NCBI GenBank assembly: GCA_013350335.1
Contig: CM023534.1
Coordinates: 14,106,302-14,170,301, forward strand
Reading direction: 5' to 3'
Length of the DNA: 64,000 nt
Source of the DNA: Chimonanthus salicifolius
Lineage: Eukaryota > Streptophyta > Magnoliopsida > Laurales > Calycanthaceae
The translations under genes were made by a program, and so were the position numbers. Shown here piece by piece: positions 1-11,500 of this stretch; position 1 is the stretch's first letter; each line of letters opens with the position of its first letter. The notes under the pieces are model-generated. The model ran no database searches and was not told where the DNA came from. It saw only the letters and a list, made by a program, of their open reading frames with translations.

Positions 1-600
1 TTTACCGACTAGTTTCCTACACAAACCGAATAAAGATCTTTTCTTAATAGGGGTTTTGTGTAATTCCTTAGATTGTTGAACTTAATCCCTAGAAAACCCA
101 TTCGCACTTGGACACAAGGTAATATGGTCTGCACCCCTGTGGCACCTATCAATGATGGATATAAGTTCATTTGAAAAGCCTATGTTTGAGTGCATATAAA
201 AAATGAATGGTCAGATCAATTTAGCCATGTTTATAAAGGTGACAAACGTTGACGGATTAAAAAATAATTTGAAGTGGTCAATTACGGGATCAAGGTGATT
301 TGTTGTGGGCTCCAGTTCAAGTATAGACCTTTCCAATGGGCCCATGACATGTGGCCAAAGTGGGGCTTACAGAGGGGGTGAATGGATTGTGCAGGGTATT
401 GTTGTCAAAATCTTATGATTCACAATATGAATTCTATTGTTTCAGGGGTATGACCATTCAAATTGCATGGAAAATTGTTTTTTAACTCATAATCGTCCAA
501 TTTTATGGGTGGAAATTGTAAATTGGACGACTCAAACCCTAAAATTGCAAAATGAGACGATTCAGCCAAACAAGGTGAAATTGCACCTGCATGGATGTTT
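1..600. other. Intergenic or intronic spacer, no gene seen
   Basis: No convincing coding region is visible. The stretch around 390-590 has repeated AATCG/CGATT-like words, seen again near 5040-5280 and 17280, so it may be the edge of an old dispersed repeat. If the AGPase gene downstream has more 5' exons outside the window, this stretch would lie in one of its introns. Confidence 0.4.
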
Positions 601-607
601 AGCGCCT

Positions 608-3210
608 CTTTTTTTTTAGTAGTAACAAAGGTAATTTAATTAATAAAAGAAGAGGGTATAAGTACAACAAAATAAAAAGGTCTATCGCTAGCAAAAACTA
701 GTAACAAGCAATCCCGACGTCCAAGATACAATCAAAAGGTCATCCTCTAAAGTCAAAGGAAGAAGACTCCTGAGAAGCCGTTTTCAACTCCCAGGTTAGC
801 AAAGTAGTCTGTCACACCGTTAGTTGACCGACTAACATGAATGAAGGAAACATCCAGTCTTGTCACCTAAAGCTCTAATCTCCTTAATTGTAGTAAACAA
901 TTTCCAAGGAGGACGCCTTTGCCCCATGCCCATTTGATTGCATTTGCTGAATCCCCTTCGATCACAACTTTACCATGCCCATGGACTTTCCAAGTGGCCA
1001 AAGTTTCTTAATACTAAGGATTTCTGCCTCATTTGAATCTTTAATACCAACCGATTCATTGAACATGATCATTTTTCGGCCCTTATGAATCCTCAACACA
1101 CCTCCTATTCCCGCCGGACTAGGGTCCCCCCTCGATGTCCCATCCACATTAAACTTCATCACACCCTGTCCGATGGGTTCCAACTGACGTCTGGTTTCCT
1201 TTTCCACCAGGAATACTTCATGCACTCCTCCCAAGACAACATGAGATCCAATGGTTGTACACCTTGAAACTCAGAACTAGAAAAGAGCCAAACACAAAGT
1301 CTCCACTTTGCTATCTGAAGTGGATCATGAACATGTAGTGACTTCCCTTCAAGGACTCTTGAATTCCTTCCTTCCAAAGTGACCACAAAACAACACCCGG
1401 GATCATAGACCAAGCCAATTTCATCCTAGGTAGCAATCCTACCAACAACCAAGAGTATACACACCCCACACATGTTTTATCCAAAACCCAGGGAACATTT
1501 AGAAGCTGAGCAAAGTTCATCCAAAGACTCTGAGCAACTGGACAAGTAACAAACAGGCGATCTAAATCCTCCTCCTCTAGGGAACATCTAGCATCCCTGT
1601 CTCATCAATTCTACTCTAGTTAGCACCCTCCCTTTTAATACACACCATTCAAAGATCTGCCTCCTAGGAGGCGCCGCACCTTTCCAAGCCATGTTATCAG
1701 AGATATCATTCTGAAATTGATCTTTAAGCACCAAATCTAGCATTGACTTAACCGCATAGACACTTGATGAGTCACCCTTCCAAAGCAGTTCATTATCGTC
1801 ATCTAAAGACAAAGGAAGTTCCTATAGCTGGGCTAAAAGATCAGCTCTACTCCCCACTTCAAAGGATCAGAGTTCGGTTGATGGAACTCCTGACTCCACG
1901 AGGTGTCATTACCCTCCACTTTCTAGCAATCCTTAACCAAAGCCCTTTTGTTCCTTGAAATCCTAAAAAGTCGTGGATATATTTCCTTTAAGGTCTCTCC
2001 CCTAACTATAGATCTGACCAGAAATATATTCGATCACCTTTCCCCATTAGGAATTTAGTTTTTCCACTAAACATGCTCCCCACCACCTCCTGTCCTTGAC
2101 TCAATTTCCACCAGGCCACCAATGGTGAACCACTAACCTCCATCTTATCTCCTAAACTCTATGCATGATTTTCCACCAAAGCCATACCTAGCTCTCAAAA
2201 CTCTAACCCACAATGACTCCCTCTCTCTCTTGAAACGCCAGCCCCATTTGCACAACAAAGCCTGATTTCTCAGCTAAAGTGGTACAATTCTCAAACTTCC
2301 TTTGGACTTAGGCTTCGCAACCTCCGACCATGCCACCAAATGAACCTTCCTTTTTGCGTCTTTATCACCCCATAAAAAATTCCTGATTAATTGCTCAATT
2401 TTCCTCACCACCCCTTTTGGCATTTCAAAGAGTGATAGTTAATAAATAAGAAGGTTTAATAAGACATACTTGATTAGAGTAACTCTCCCTCCCAAAGATA
2501 AATATCGCTTACCCCACCCAGTCACTCTCTTTTCCACTTTCTCTATCATCGGAGTCTAAAAAGATATACGTCTTGGATTCCCTCCCACCGGCAACCCTAG
2601 ATAAATAAATTTATTTTTTCCCAGTACCACACCCTATTTCATCCGCAAATTCCTTGAGACGTTCCTCTGCCATCTCTATTCCAATCATAGTGCTTGTTCC
2701 AAGATTGATTTTGAGACTTGAAACCAGCTCAAAACATAGAAGAATCAATTGATTTTGAGACTTGAAACCAGCTCAAAACATAGAAGAATCGCTTTATAAC
2801 CCAGGACTTTCTTCCTAACTAGATCTTAAAAGAACAAAGTATCGACAACAAACGGTAAGTGAGTAATAGTTGGCCCATTCACCGATGTACGAAAGCCTTT
2901 AACAATTCCTAACCCTAGCTTGTTCCACCAACTTGTTAAGGCTTTCACCCACAAGGGTAAAGATAAAAAGGAGACAAAAAGATCTCCTTGTCTAAGACAG
3001 TTGTTCGCTTTTATAGGTGAAGTAGGGGAACCATTGACCAAGACTGAATAAGTTGTATCCTCAATGCATGCTTTCATCCATTGACACCATAATCGTCCAA
3101 AACCCATCCGCTCAAAGAGGTAAACCAACAAAGGACCGGTCTACAAAATCATAAGCCTTTCCATATCAATCTTGAAAAGAAGGTTTCTTCTCTTAGAGCC
3201 TCTTTTGCAT
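608..3210 (-). mobile_element. 5'-truncated L1-type LINE with decayed RT, zf-RVT and RNase H
   Basis: Read on the minus strand, the order is that of a plant L1 ORF2. A reverse transcriptase segment comes first (about 3200-2826), with the motifs ERMGFG, NGSP and LRQGD and the catalytic box reading FVVDTLFF where FADDTLLF is usual. A zinc-finger-type segment follows (about 1812-1588), then an RNase H segment (about 1160-962) with KFNVDGTSRGDPSPAGIGG. The 3' end is marked by a poly-T run on the plus strand at 608-619, that is, the poly-A tail of the minus-strand element. Several frames are needed to read it, and the aspartate pair of the RT active site is changed, so it is dead. A 48-bp tandem duplication lies inside it near 2703-2797. 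The 5' boundary is approximate. Confidence 0.8.
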
Positions 3211-3299
3211 GGGTTTTAAAGGTAAAGACACGTGTACTTGATTAATAGGAGGCTTTAAACCTCCAACACCTCCACAAAGTCTCTCCTTACGCCATTCTG

Positions 3300-3700
3300 A
3301 GAGACTCCAATGGACAACAACATTAGCTTATTTCTCTCACAAAGATTCGAGCGTTGGGGGTTTGGAATTTGGTGTATCTGCAATCGTCTCTATGGCTACT
3401 TCCAGGTATGTGTTTTTTTTTTCCCTTCCTCCTTTTCGTATTATCTCATATCTTCTGGCTTTCTTCTTCCTCCTCTTTCTCACTTTCTTCTTCTTTTCTC
3501 CCTTCCCTTTCTTCTTCTCTGTTCGTTCCTTTTTTCCCCCGCTTCCTCTCTTTCTTTCTTCCTTTCTTTTATTTTGGTGACTCGTCTTCAGGTCCTGATT
3601 TATTTCTTTTCTCTGTCCCCCGTTCGGTTTTACTTTTAATTTTATTTCTTTTTCTTTCATTCTTTCTCTGTCTGTAGGTCTTGTCTTTTGTTCTTTTTGA
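3300..3700 (+). other. Exon-like segment followed by long pyrimidine-rich tract
   Basis: About 100 bases of mixed composition end in ...ATGGCTACTTCCAG followed by GTATGTG, which resembles a splice donor. About 270 bases that are almost all T and C come next (3411-3675). The long frames over the tract on both strands are low-complexity artefacts and are not called as genes. Whether the segment before it is a real first exon cannot be decided from the sequence. Confidence 0.25.
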
Positions 3701-4019
3701 TGCTCGAGTCTTCATGTACATTGTTTATTTCTCTTTTTACTTAAATGATTTCTTTCCTTGTTTTTCACATGTTATTTTTTACAATTTTTATGTTTAACAC
3801 CAACACTGTTTTTATATTTTTTATTTTTTACCATCTTTTTTTTTGTTCTTATTAAAAAACCTCTTTTTTTTTAATCTTTTATTTTTTAGAATTTTTTATT
3901 TGAAGAATGCTATTAAGATTTATTTAAATGCCTTAGATCTATTTGTTGATTTCTTAAATTTATTAGTACTTAACATTTATATTTTAATTTCATATTAATA
4001 TATTTTTGTGTCTTCTTTA

Positions 4020-4620
4020 TGGTGGATGGTTATTTACGATGGATGAAAAATGTTGAATTGTGGATGACAATTGCTTGAGATTGTTATGGGATTTGGATGT
4101 ATTTGTTGGGGTATTATTTTGGAATTTAGACTGTTTTTTACATTTGTGTGACTTGTTAAAATAGCCCAAGGTCACCGAAGTGTTAGTGGGAATCAATTGC
4201 AAGATGAGGCATGAGAATTTTTTACTAGAGTGCAACCGGACAATCACATGCATGTGCAATGCAACTTTTGTCAGAGAAAATTGTTTGGCGGTATTTTCAC
4301 ATGAAACACCATTTGGGAAAGATCAAAACAGATGTAGTGGCATGTGATAAATGTCTGGAGTCAACAACCCAAAAATGTCTTTGAGTTGCTCGGGCACAAG
4401 TTGGAAGTAGAAGGAGAAGAAAAGAGGTTGAAATGCAGGATGTGAGACTAGATTGTTACTTTGATGACGAGGAACCAATGAAAAACAAAGGAAAAGGGAA
4501 GGGGTCTATGGAAAAAATAATTGTTAATGTGGATGATGTTCGTTCTCAACAAAAACGAGCAACTCTTAATAGAGTTTGAGAAATTGGAATGTGAAAACTC
4601 GACCTCTAATGCATTTTGAT
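4020..4620 (+). mobile_element. Decayed hAT-type BED zinc-finger fragment
   Basis: On the plus strand, around 4256-4365, a CNFCQRK segment is followed, after a frame change, by HMKHHLGKIKTDVVACDKC. This is the spacing of the BED-type finger found at the N-terminus of plant hAT transposases and their DUF659 relatives (C-x2-C ... M-K-H-H-L ... C). An acidic and basic stretch follows (about 4441-4570: CYFDDEEP, KGKGKGSMEK), as is usual after that finger. Stops and frame changes make it non-functional. Confidence 0.5.
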
Positions 4621-4936
4621 TCTATTTTGCATTTTGTCATTTTGTCTATGGAAAAATTTATTGTTAATGTGGATGATGGTCGTTCTCAACAAAAACGAGC
4701 AACTCTTAATAGAGTTTGTGAAATTGGAATGTGAAAATTTGACTTCTAATGCATTTTGATTCTATTTTGCATTGGTGCATTTTGTCATTTTGTCTATGGA
4801 AAAATTTATTGTTAATGTGGATGATGGTCGTTCTCAACAAAAACGAGCAACTCTTAATAGAGTTTGCGAAATTGGAATGTGAAAATTTGACTTCTAATGC
4901 ATTTTGATTCTATTTTGCATTGGTGCATTTTGTCAT
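4504..4936 (+). repeat. Three tandem copies of a ~141-148 bp unit
   Basis: Copies start at TCTATGG at about 4504, 4645 and 4793. Each contains TGTGGATGAT, TCTCAACAAAAACGAGCAAC and AATGCATTTTGATTC in the same order. Copies 2 and 3 are closer to each other than to copy 1. The unit begins inside the decayed hAT-like sequence, so a piece of the transposon was amplified in tandem. Confidence 0.9.
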
Positions 4937-5087
4937 ATACACATTTCCGCTTATATATTATGTGCAATTGAAAAATCATCTTGTTATTTCTAGACACATT
5001 CTATGCCATGTTATATGTATTTATAGTTTATAGAATAACTTTACTAAAAATATTATGAATCTTACGATTCTACGATTTTCAATATAC

Positions 5088-5335
5088 GATTCACACCCTA
5101 GAACGATTTTCCGACACGATTCGATTTTCACAACATTGGTGCAGGTAAGCCTGTGTGCAGGTCATAATGTGTCTTCCCTATTTTTAGTGCAAAACATAAC
5201 CTACAAAAAATAACATATGCGCACGATTCACACCCTAGAACGATTTTCCGACACGATTTGATTTTCACAACATTGGTGTAGGTAAGCCCGTGTGCAGGTC
5301 ATAATGTGTCTTCCTTATTTTTAGTGCAAAACATA
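5088..5335 (+). repeat. Tandem duplication, period 136 bp
   Basis: The block starting CGATTCACACCCTAGAACG at 5088 recurs at 5224 and ends both times at GTGCAAAACATAA. About 110 bases are nearly identical, with a short unshared spacer. It has no coding content. Confidence 0.85.
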
Positions 5336-5511
5336 AGGTATGTGGAGGCTGTTTTTATGTTTTTTTTTTTAACATGGATGGGTCACTAGGGAATGGGTTT
5401 AGTAATGACTAAATAGATGCCCATTTCACCCAGCAATAACATTGGAGGCCTTACCTTGGCTTCAGAAATAAGGCCATACCATACCCTCCCCATTGATCCT
5501 AGCAATTGCAT

Positions 5512-5895
5512 TTTTTTTTTTATGAGAGAGAACCGCTAAGAACCAGCAACATATTGGCTGAAGCGACACAAAAACATGATTAACAACAATCTAACATGAA
5601 AAGGAGAACAAATTTCAGGATATTTCATCCCACTTTCATGAAACAAATCTAGCAAAATCCCATTTCGTGTTAAGAGTTAATTCTTTGTACCATTGTTCCT
5701 TGGAGGATGCTTCATTTTCGAAGATCCTTCTACTGCATTCCAACCAAGTGAACCAAGCAATGGTCAATGGCAGCAAAAACAAACGAGTAGAAAGATTTGC
5801 AAGAAAAGATCCCACAAGAGTCCTTATTCCATACTCTTCTATCTGTCTCATTCACATCAGCAGAATAAATTATAGCCACGACATTTAACAAGGAC
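5512..5895 (-). mobile_element. LINE 3' fragment (zf-RVT region)
   Basis: Read on the minus strand, the start gives VWNKDSCGIFSCKSFYS and then, in another frame, TWLECSRRIFENEASS. Both are hallmarks of the zinc-finger region at the end of plant L1 ORF2. The plus-strand T run at 5512-5521 would be its poly-A tail. The frame change and short length show a 5'-truncated, internally damaged copy about 330 bp upstream of the first AGPase exon seen. Confidence 0.65.
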
Positions 5896-6228
5896 AACAT
5901 CAGTCATCTAATCTTCTTAGGAAGGATCATTGAATTATTTCCCATCCAGGATAGTGCTCTTCATATTATTGCTTTGGATCACAAAATGTTGTAGGTGCAT
6001 ATGGTTCAGTGTACACTGCTTGAGGCACAGTTGCATGAGTTTTCTGCTAAAGTTGTCGTCCTGCTTCAGAATCATGATACTTTGGAAGCTTCAAGCCTTA
6101 CTACCTGACAAATTGGTTATCAACTCTTTTGTTGTGTGGATGCACTTTCCTACCAAAACTGCCAGCTGCTAGTGTAATGGATACTGAGCTGTGAAATTAA
6201 TGAACTGTGGACATGCTTATCTTAACAG

Positions 6229-8128
6229 GCCTATTTATTCAATGACTACTGGGAGGATGTGGGAACAATTAAATCCTTCTTTGATGCCAACCTGGCCCTC
6301 ACAGATGAGGTAGGTGCCATTACCAGAGAACTAAGGTATTTGTTTAGTGAATTGCACTGTTTACATTGTCTAGCTAAGTATATTCATAATTTTCTATGGG
6401 GTTTATTTTTGCTAACCCAAAATCTATCATATTTATTTTCAGTAAAATGTGGAAAACATAATCAGTGCCGGCCCTGATATGCTTTGAAATCTCAGGGGCC
6501 CTAGGTGCAGTGCAGGCCCTGAGATTGTGAGTAAAATCATTGATCGCATTGGTGGGGGCCTTAGGCGGCGGCCTACTCCGCCTATAGCCAAGGCCGACCC
6601 TGAACATAATTATCATGCCCTCATACCAGAGTTTATATATGTCAGCATTGGATTCCCTGTTTATGTAGTTTCTTTTTTTCACTTTGTAGGTATTTAAAAT
6701 TGCGAAATAACCATACTGCCAGCCTTATCCACCATCCATTTAAACAGGAAAAATCTAAAATATTTAAATGGGTGGTGGATACAATACTGCCAGCAGTATG
6801 TGATGATGCCTCTTTAAACTTTGTAAAGTTTTCACTATTAAATAATTGCCATCACCACCACCATTATCATCACGGCCTCTGTTCCATCTATCTAGGGTCG
6901 TCTTTCTAAGTTGCAATTTTCCACTCAACCCTATGGCCAACATTTGAACTCATATTTCTATTTAACAAGATGTTTCCATAGGCCTACTTGCTTTTTGACA
7001 CCCACAAAAGCCCCTTGACTTCCAATAGGCACATGATGGGGTACCGACACATGGCAGAGTTACTAAATCATTAACATCTTATTTATTTGTCTGGTACTGC
7101 ATGTGCGTTGAATGTGGACCATTGGTGATCTCTTTTAATTTTTTGTTGCGAGTTTGCCTCATCTGATCATTGGCTAGTGTTGACACGTCCTCCATGCTCG
7201 CACACGTGTCCATGCTTAGGTGAGCTGCAACTACACAAAAGCACTGATCTTAGCAATATCCGTGAATGATCTATAGGGTGCATTTTCTAACAACATGATA
7301 TCAAATTCTCGGATTTCATACTTGAACAAAATATGAGTTTTTTTTAATAAACCAGTTTGTTACACTATCTGGCTCATAAAATAGACATGTGATTAACAAA
7401 TGTTTATATATCACTTAATTTCATGTAAGTGATTTATTATCCAATACAGAAGTGTCACACAGTCGGTTGATCCATCAATGGTTCTACGATTGTTTTTGAG
7501 ATGGGTTAGATTTTCTTCTAGGATACAGAATCCATTTCTGCAAACTAACAAATGGTTCTTTACTGTGCAGCCTCCAAAATTTCAGTTTTATGACCCAAAG
7601 ACACCTTTCTTCACATCGCCTCGATTCTTGCCACCAACCAAAGCTGATAACTGCCGAGTATGTCACTCATATGTTTGTGATGCATTTCTGCCTCATGCTA
7701 TATATGTGTATATATATGTTTTTTTACCTATCATGTGGTTGCTCTTTATCTGCAGATACAGAATGCAATCATCTCTCATGGGTGCTTTTTAAGGGAATGC
7801 AATGTGGAACATTCTATTGTGGGTGTGCGATCCCGCTTAGAATCTGGTGTGGATCTTAAGGTGAGTTGCTGAAATTACAGAGCATCCGGTCCTTTTATTC
7901 CGGCCATTAATTCATTTGTGTGTGCACGCCTCTCCCAGGCTAATAAAGCTTTATTTGTGTGTGCGCACTTCTCTCAGACTTGGCTGTGTAGCTGCATGCT
8001 AATCATGGGATTAGGAAGCTCATAATTTGTGTTGTATCAATCAGCCCGATTTGGACATCTCTGTATTGAAATTTGATGAGTTGAAGAAAACTAAATTTGG
8101 AAAAAGCAAATCATTGGTGTTTGTGTGC

Positions 8129-8186
<58 letters not shown>

Positions 8187-10412
8187 TTTATGGATAACTG
8201 TTTAACAATTACAGAGAGAGAGAGAGATTGCTTGATCTCATAATGAGGTTAGCAACCAATTTATGGAAAACTGTTTTAACAATTACAGGTTACAGTGTCC
8301 ATCTAATCCTTGATTGAGAGAAAATTTTACCAGATATGCTAACGTAAATAAAATGTATAGTAAGGCTCAGTTATATAAAAAAATTGCTTGAGCATAGATA
8401 TTTACCATGCTATGCTTGCCAATATTGAACTGTGGCACTAAAAAGGCTCCTCACCACCCTTTTAAGGTTAGGTTCCAAAATTACCCTATTTTGTAGATCT
8501 CCTATCCTCTTCTCCAAGGTGTCTTCGGGTTGAAGGGTTGGTGGAAAAGAGGGTTTGGAATAAGGGGCCCATTGTGATCTTTTCATGTAAATCTTTGTAT
8601 TACTTACTTAGACCTAATCCTCCAACTAATTTCCCCTTTAAATCCATTTGAAAACCTGCAACTCCGTCTAAGGTTAAGTGCATTTGTTGGATAGCTTATC
8701 TTAATAAGGCCGTGATCATTGACAATCTAAAATTGAGGAAATTTTATAGCCTAAATATTTGTTGTCTTTGTTGGAGGAATAAGGAATCTATTGGTCACCT
8801 ATTTGTTGATCGTCCTTTCATTTTGCCATTTGGTCCTATTTCCTTTCTCTTTTTTGTTGTGTGGGCAACTCATCCCTCAGCTTCCGGCTCTCATTTCTGG
8901 TTGGGGTTCGGGTCCTTTCACAAAGAGAAGCCAAGCATTATGGAAAATGACCACTTTGGCCATTCTTTGGTGTATTTGGGTGGAACAAAACAGAATAAAA
9001 TTTTGGGACAAAACTAAGGCCTCAGAAGCTGCAGGTCGCAAAATCAGATCAAACATTATTCTGTGGCTTCTGTCTTTACATTCTTATTCTGGTATAGATT
9101 CTACGGTCTTGTGGTAGCTAGATGTTTTTCACCTAAAATCATACTGGATTGTGTAGGTTTTAACTCTGTTTTCAGGCCAGCCACTCACTGGGCCCGTTTT
9201 TATACTTGTATCCTGACCCAGTTTCAATAAAATTTTATGTTATCACTCTAGAAAAAAGTGTTCCAAAATACCTCCAACGTGGTTGACACTGTTCTTGAGA
9301 AGGGCTTCTGTGTTGAATAGGGTTATGACCTTCCATATCAATGACACTTCACCACCCAAATTTTCTCTCAAAATCTTATTCTTGAACCATCCAGCATGAA
9401 GTTCCGGATGCACTTCCTAATTTTTGTCATGATGTATGCTTCTTGACTTTTTAGGATACGTTGATGATGGGTTCCGACTTTTACCAAACTGAAGCTGAAA
9501 TAGCATCTCTGCTGGCAGAGGGAAAGGTTCCCATTGGTGTGGGACAGAACACCAAAATCAGGTGAGATTCTTGTAGAATCATTCATAGCAGTCTTGCAGA
9601 TTAAGATCATTATATGAGACTTTCCTGACATTGCACCCTGTGTTTGCCTAGGAACTGTATCATCGACATGAATGCTAAGATAGGGAAGGATGTTATCATA
9701 AGAAACAAAGATGTAAGTCCACCTTTTTATACATTTTATTTCAGGTGTATAAAAATCAATATGCTAGGATTAAGCAGCATGCTACAGAAATGTTTTTAAA
9801 GGTTTTACTGTAATGGTGTATTAGGTGAACCATATTCCTGACCTTCTATTGCATGACTTTTATGTTTACTTTTAGGTACAATCTATGTTATTTAAGACTA
9901 GACTGATAACATGACCTAGGGCGGAAAGGGCAGAAAAAGCCACACAGCTCACATTAATTCCTATTTCAGGCTTTCCTTCCCTCATAGCAGGTGTGCTTCA
10001 AAATCAGCAGACTGGATACCCATCCATTCTGCCAAAGCATGAATACGGTTGGATGGGATGACAATGTTTATCACTTATTAGCATTCCCAAAGTTGGCGTC
10101 CAAATCCCTGTACCATGTCCTTTTTCATGACCATATCAAGGTCTCACCATTTATACTTCATTACTAATTGAAATATGTACTACATAGGATGTGCAAGAAG
10201 CAGACACACTTATTAGTATTCCCAAAGTTGGCTTCCAAATCCCTGTACCATGATCATATCAAGGTGTCACCATTTATACTTCATCGCTAATTGAAATATG
10301 TACTACATAGGAGGTGCAAGAAGCAGACAGGCCACAGGAAGGGTTCTATATTCGGTCTGGGATTGTAATAATCCCGAAGAACTCGACAATCAAAGACAGG
10401 ACCATCATATAG
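6229..10412 (+). CDS. ADP-glucose pyrophosphorylase large subunit, C-terminal half (6 exons, 5' part not in window)
   Basis: This enzyme makes ADP-glucose from glucose-1-phosphate and ATP in plastids, the committed step of starch synthesis. The large subunit is mainly regulatory and pairs with a small subunit. Exons read by eye are 6229-6309, 7571-7657, 7756-7860, 9455-9561, 9652-9712 and 10311-10412, all with GT-AG borders and consistent phase. Exon 1 gives [20 protein letters not shown] (sugar-phosphate region). Later exons give [59 protein letters not shown] and [18 protein letters not shown], the left-handed beta-helix domain, ending KDRTII and TAG. These residues are of large-subunit type; small subunits differ at most of them. 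No exons for the catalytic N-terminal half were found upstream, so the gene either starts outside the window beyond a very long intron or is broken. Introns hold a hAT MITE, a GT/GA microsatellite and a LINE. Confidence 0.93.
6463..6602. mobile_element. hAT-type MITE, 140 bp, with perfect 8-bp target duplication
   Basis: The ends are CAGTGCCGGCCCTGAT and, as reverse complement, CAGGGTCGGCCTTGGC, which match each other at 12 of 16 places. The element is flanked by AACATAAT at 6455-6462 and again at 6603-6610. An 8-bp duplication with CAG-starting ends is typical of the hAT superfamily (Tip100-like). It sits in the first visible intron of the AGPase gene. Confidence 0.75.
8117..8180 (+). repeat. 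(GT)n(GA)n microsatellite
   Basis: About 14 GT units run directly into about 18 GA units inside the third visible AGPase intron. A short GA run follows at 8213-8226, between two related copies of CAACCAATTTATGGA..ACTG. Confidence 0.95.
8470..9245 (+). mobile_element. LINE 3' fragment in AGPase intron
   Basis: On the plus strand the frames give [19 protein letters not shown] (8727-8783), a zinc-finger-type C-x2-C segment. [20 protein letters not shown] and [20 protein letters not shown] follow, the usual end of plant L1 ORF2. Two frames are needed, so it is a dead 5'-truncated copy. AATAAAATTTTATG near 9226 looks like its 3' end. It lies in the same orientation as the host gene. Confidence 0.7.
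10072..10329 (+). repeat. Tandem duplication covering the last AGPase intron end and exon start
   Basis: Copy 1 is 10072-10206 and copy 2 is 10207-10329. They are nearly identical except for 12 bases missing from copy 2 (TGTCCTTTTTCA region) and scattered substitutions. Both contain TACTACATAG followed by GA(T/G)GTGCAAGAAGCAGACA, so both hold the 3' splice site and the first 19 bases of the last exon. Only copy 2 continues into the conserved C-terminal codons. Confidence 0.92.
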
Positions 10413-10700
10413 AAACGCTTGATGTCTCACATGGATTCCTGTGATCAGCATGGAATGGTGGAACAATGGCAATCATCTGTATAAATGATGCATGAGTGGC
10501 AAGACGAGTTCTGAACATATCCAGCCTAATGAAAGCAAATATGGATGGACAAGACCTTCAACCATGCGGGAAGTTGGATGCATAGTAATTAAATTATTAT
10601 CAGACTATAAGAATGTTGCAGGTTCTGTAACTAGTATGTACTCAGTGTTTGATAAAGCCTATCATCTTCTACGTGAGGTGTTTATCTGAATAAATGGGAG
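10413..10700 (+). other. Probable AGPase 3' UTR with AATAAA
   Basis: After the TAG at 10410-10412 about 280 bases follow without another conserved exon. AATAAA occurs at 10689-10694, a plausible polyadenylation signal. Confidence 0.45.
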
Positions 10701-11301
10701 GGCTCTGCCTTCCTGCTGCTGTACAGGAATTAAGAAGGGATGTAAAAACTTTTGGCCTTCATTAGAAATAGAGTATTATCTGATCCATATATTGTACTCA
10801 TTTTGGATTTAGAAATAGCTATAAATGTCTAAATGTGAGTAATGAATTGGTGGATTGGGGCATGACCCTAACAAAATTTGGCCCTATATTGTTTAGAGCC
10901 TGGAAAGCTCCATCCAACCATACATGCCCTACTATAGAAATCCATTCTTCGACCCTCTTACAGAAATGGTACTATTTTTCTTCATTAAGCAGGGACCATT
11001 TATTTGTATTACCATTTATTGTAGAGCTCTTTAAATTTCATAAGTAGGGTCGACCAATAATTGGAACTCCATGGTGGGGCTCGTCTTATATAGGTTTTCA
11101 AGTGGCGGTGTGAAAAGAAGTGTGTAGGGGTGAAACTCAGGCAGGATGAACTGGGTTTTGATGAACTCAGCTAAATCTGCATCATGCAAGGGTAAGCTCA
11201 ACTTGACCTGATCTGACTTGACTTGTATTGGAGGATGGTGACACAGTGTGGCTCTAGTTTGGCGAGTGACAATCCAACTCAACTTGAATTAACTCTAGCT
11301 C

Positions 11302-11500
11302 AGGGGTCGAAATATCGGTCAATACATATCGTATCAGTCGATTTAATCGATGTATATCGGTTTTGGAGAGTTGAATATCGGCCGATATATATTGTATCGG
11401 CCTATATTCACAATATTGGCCTGTTTTAAAAAAAAGAGGAGGAAAGAGAAAAATATCGGCCGATAACGATATATTGGTGGATAACGTTTTTTGTACCCTT
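11302..11500. mobile_element. TATCGGCCGATA-family element, 199 bp
   Basis: It begins AGGGGTCGAAATATCGG and ends ...TTGTACCCTT, whose reverse complement is AAGGGTACAA. The interior is made of repeated TATCGG / CCGATA words, including ATATCGGCCGATATAT. The flanks ACTCTAGCTC (11292-11301) and GCTCTAGCCT (11501-11510) agree at 7 of 10 places and look like an aged target duplication. Confidence 0.6.

Noticed and set aside
3310..3677. Frames of 107-109 codons on both strands
   Set aside because: They lie on a T/C-rich tract and give only Phe/Ser/Leu or Lys/Glu/Arg low-complexity peptides.
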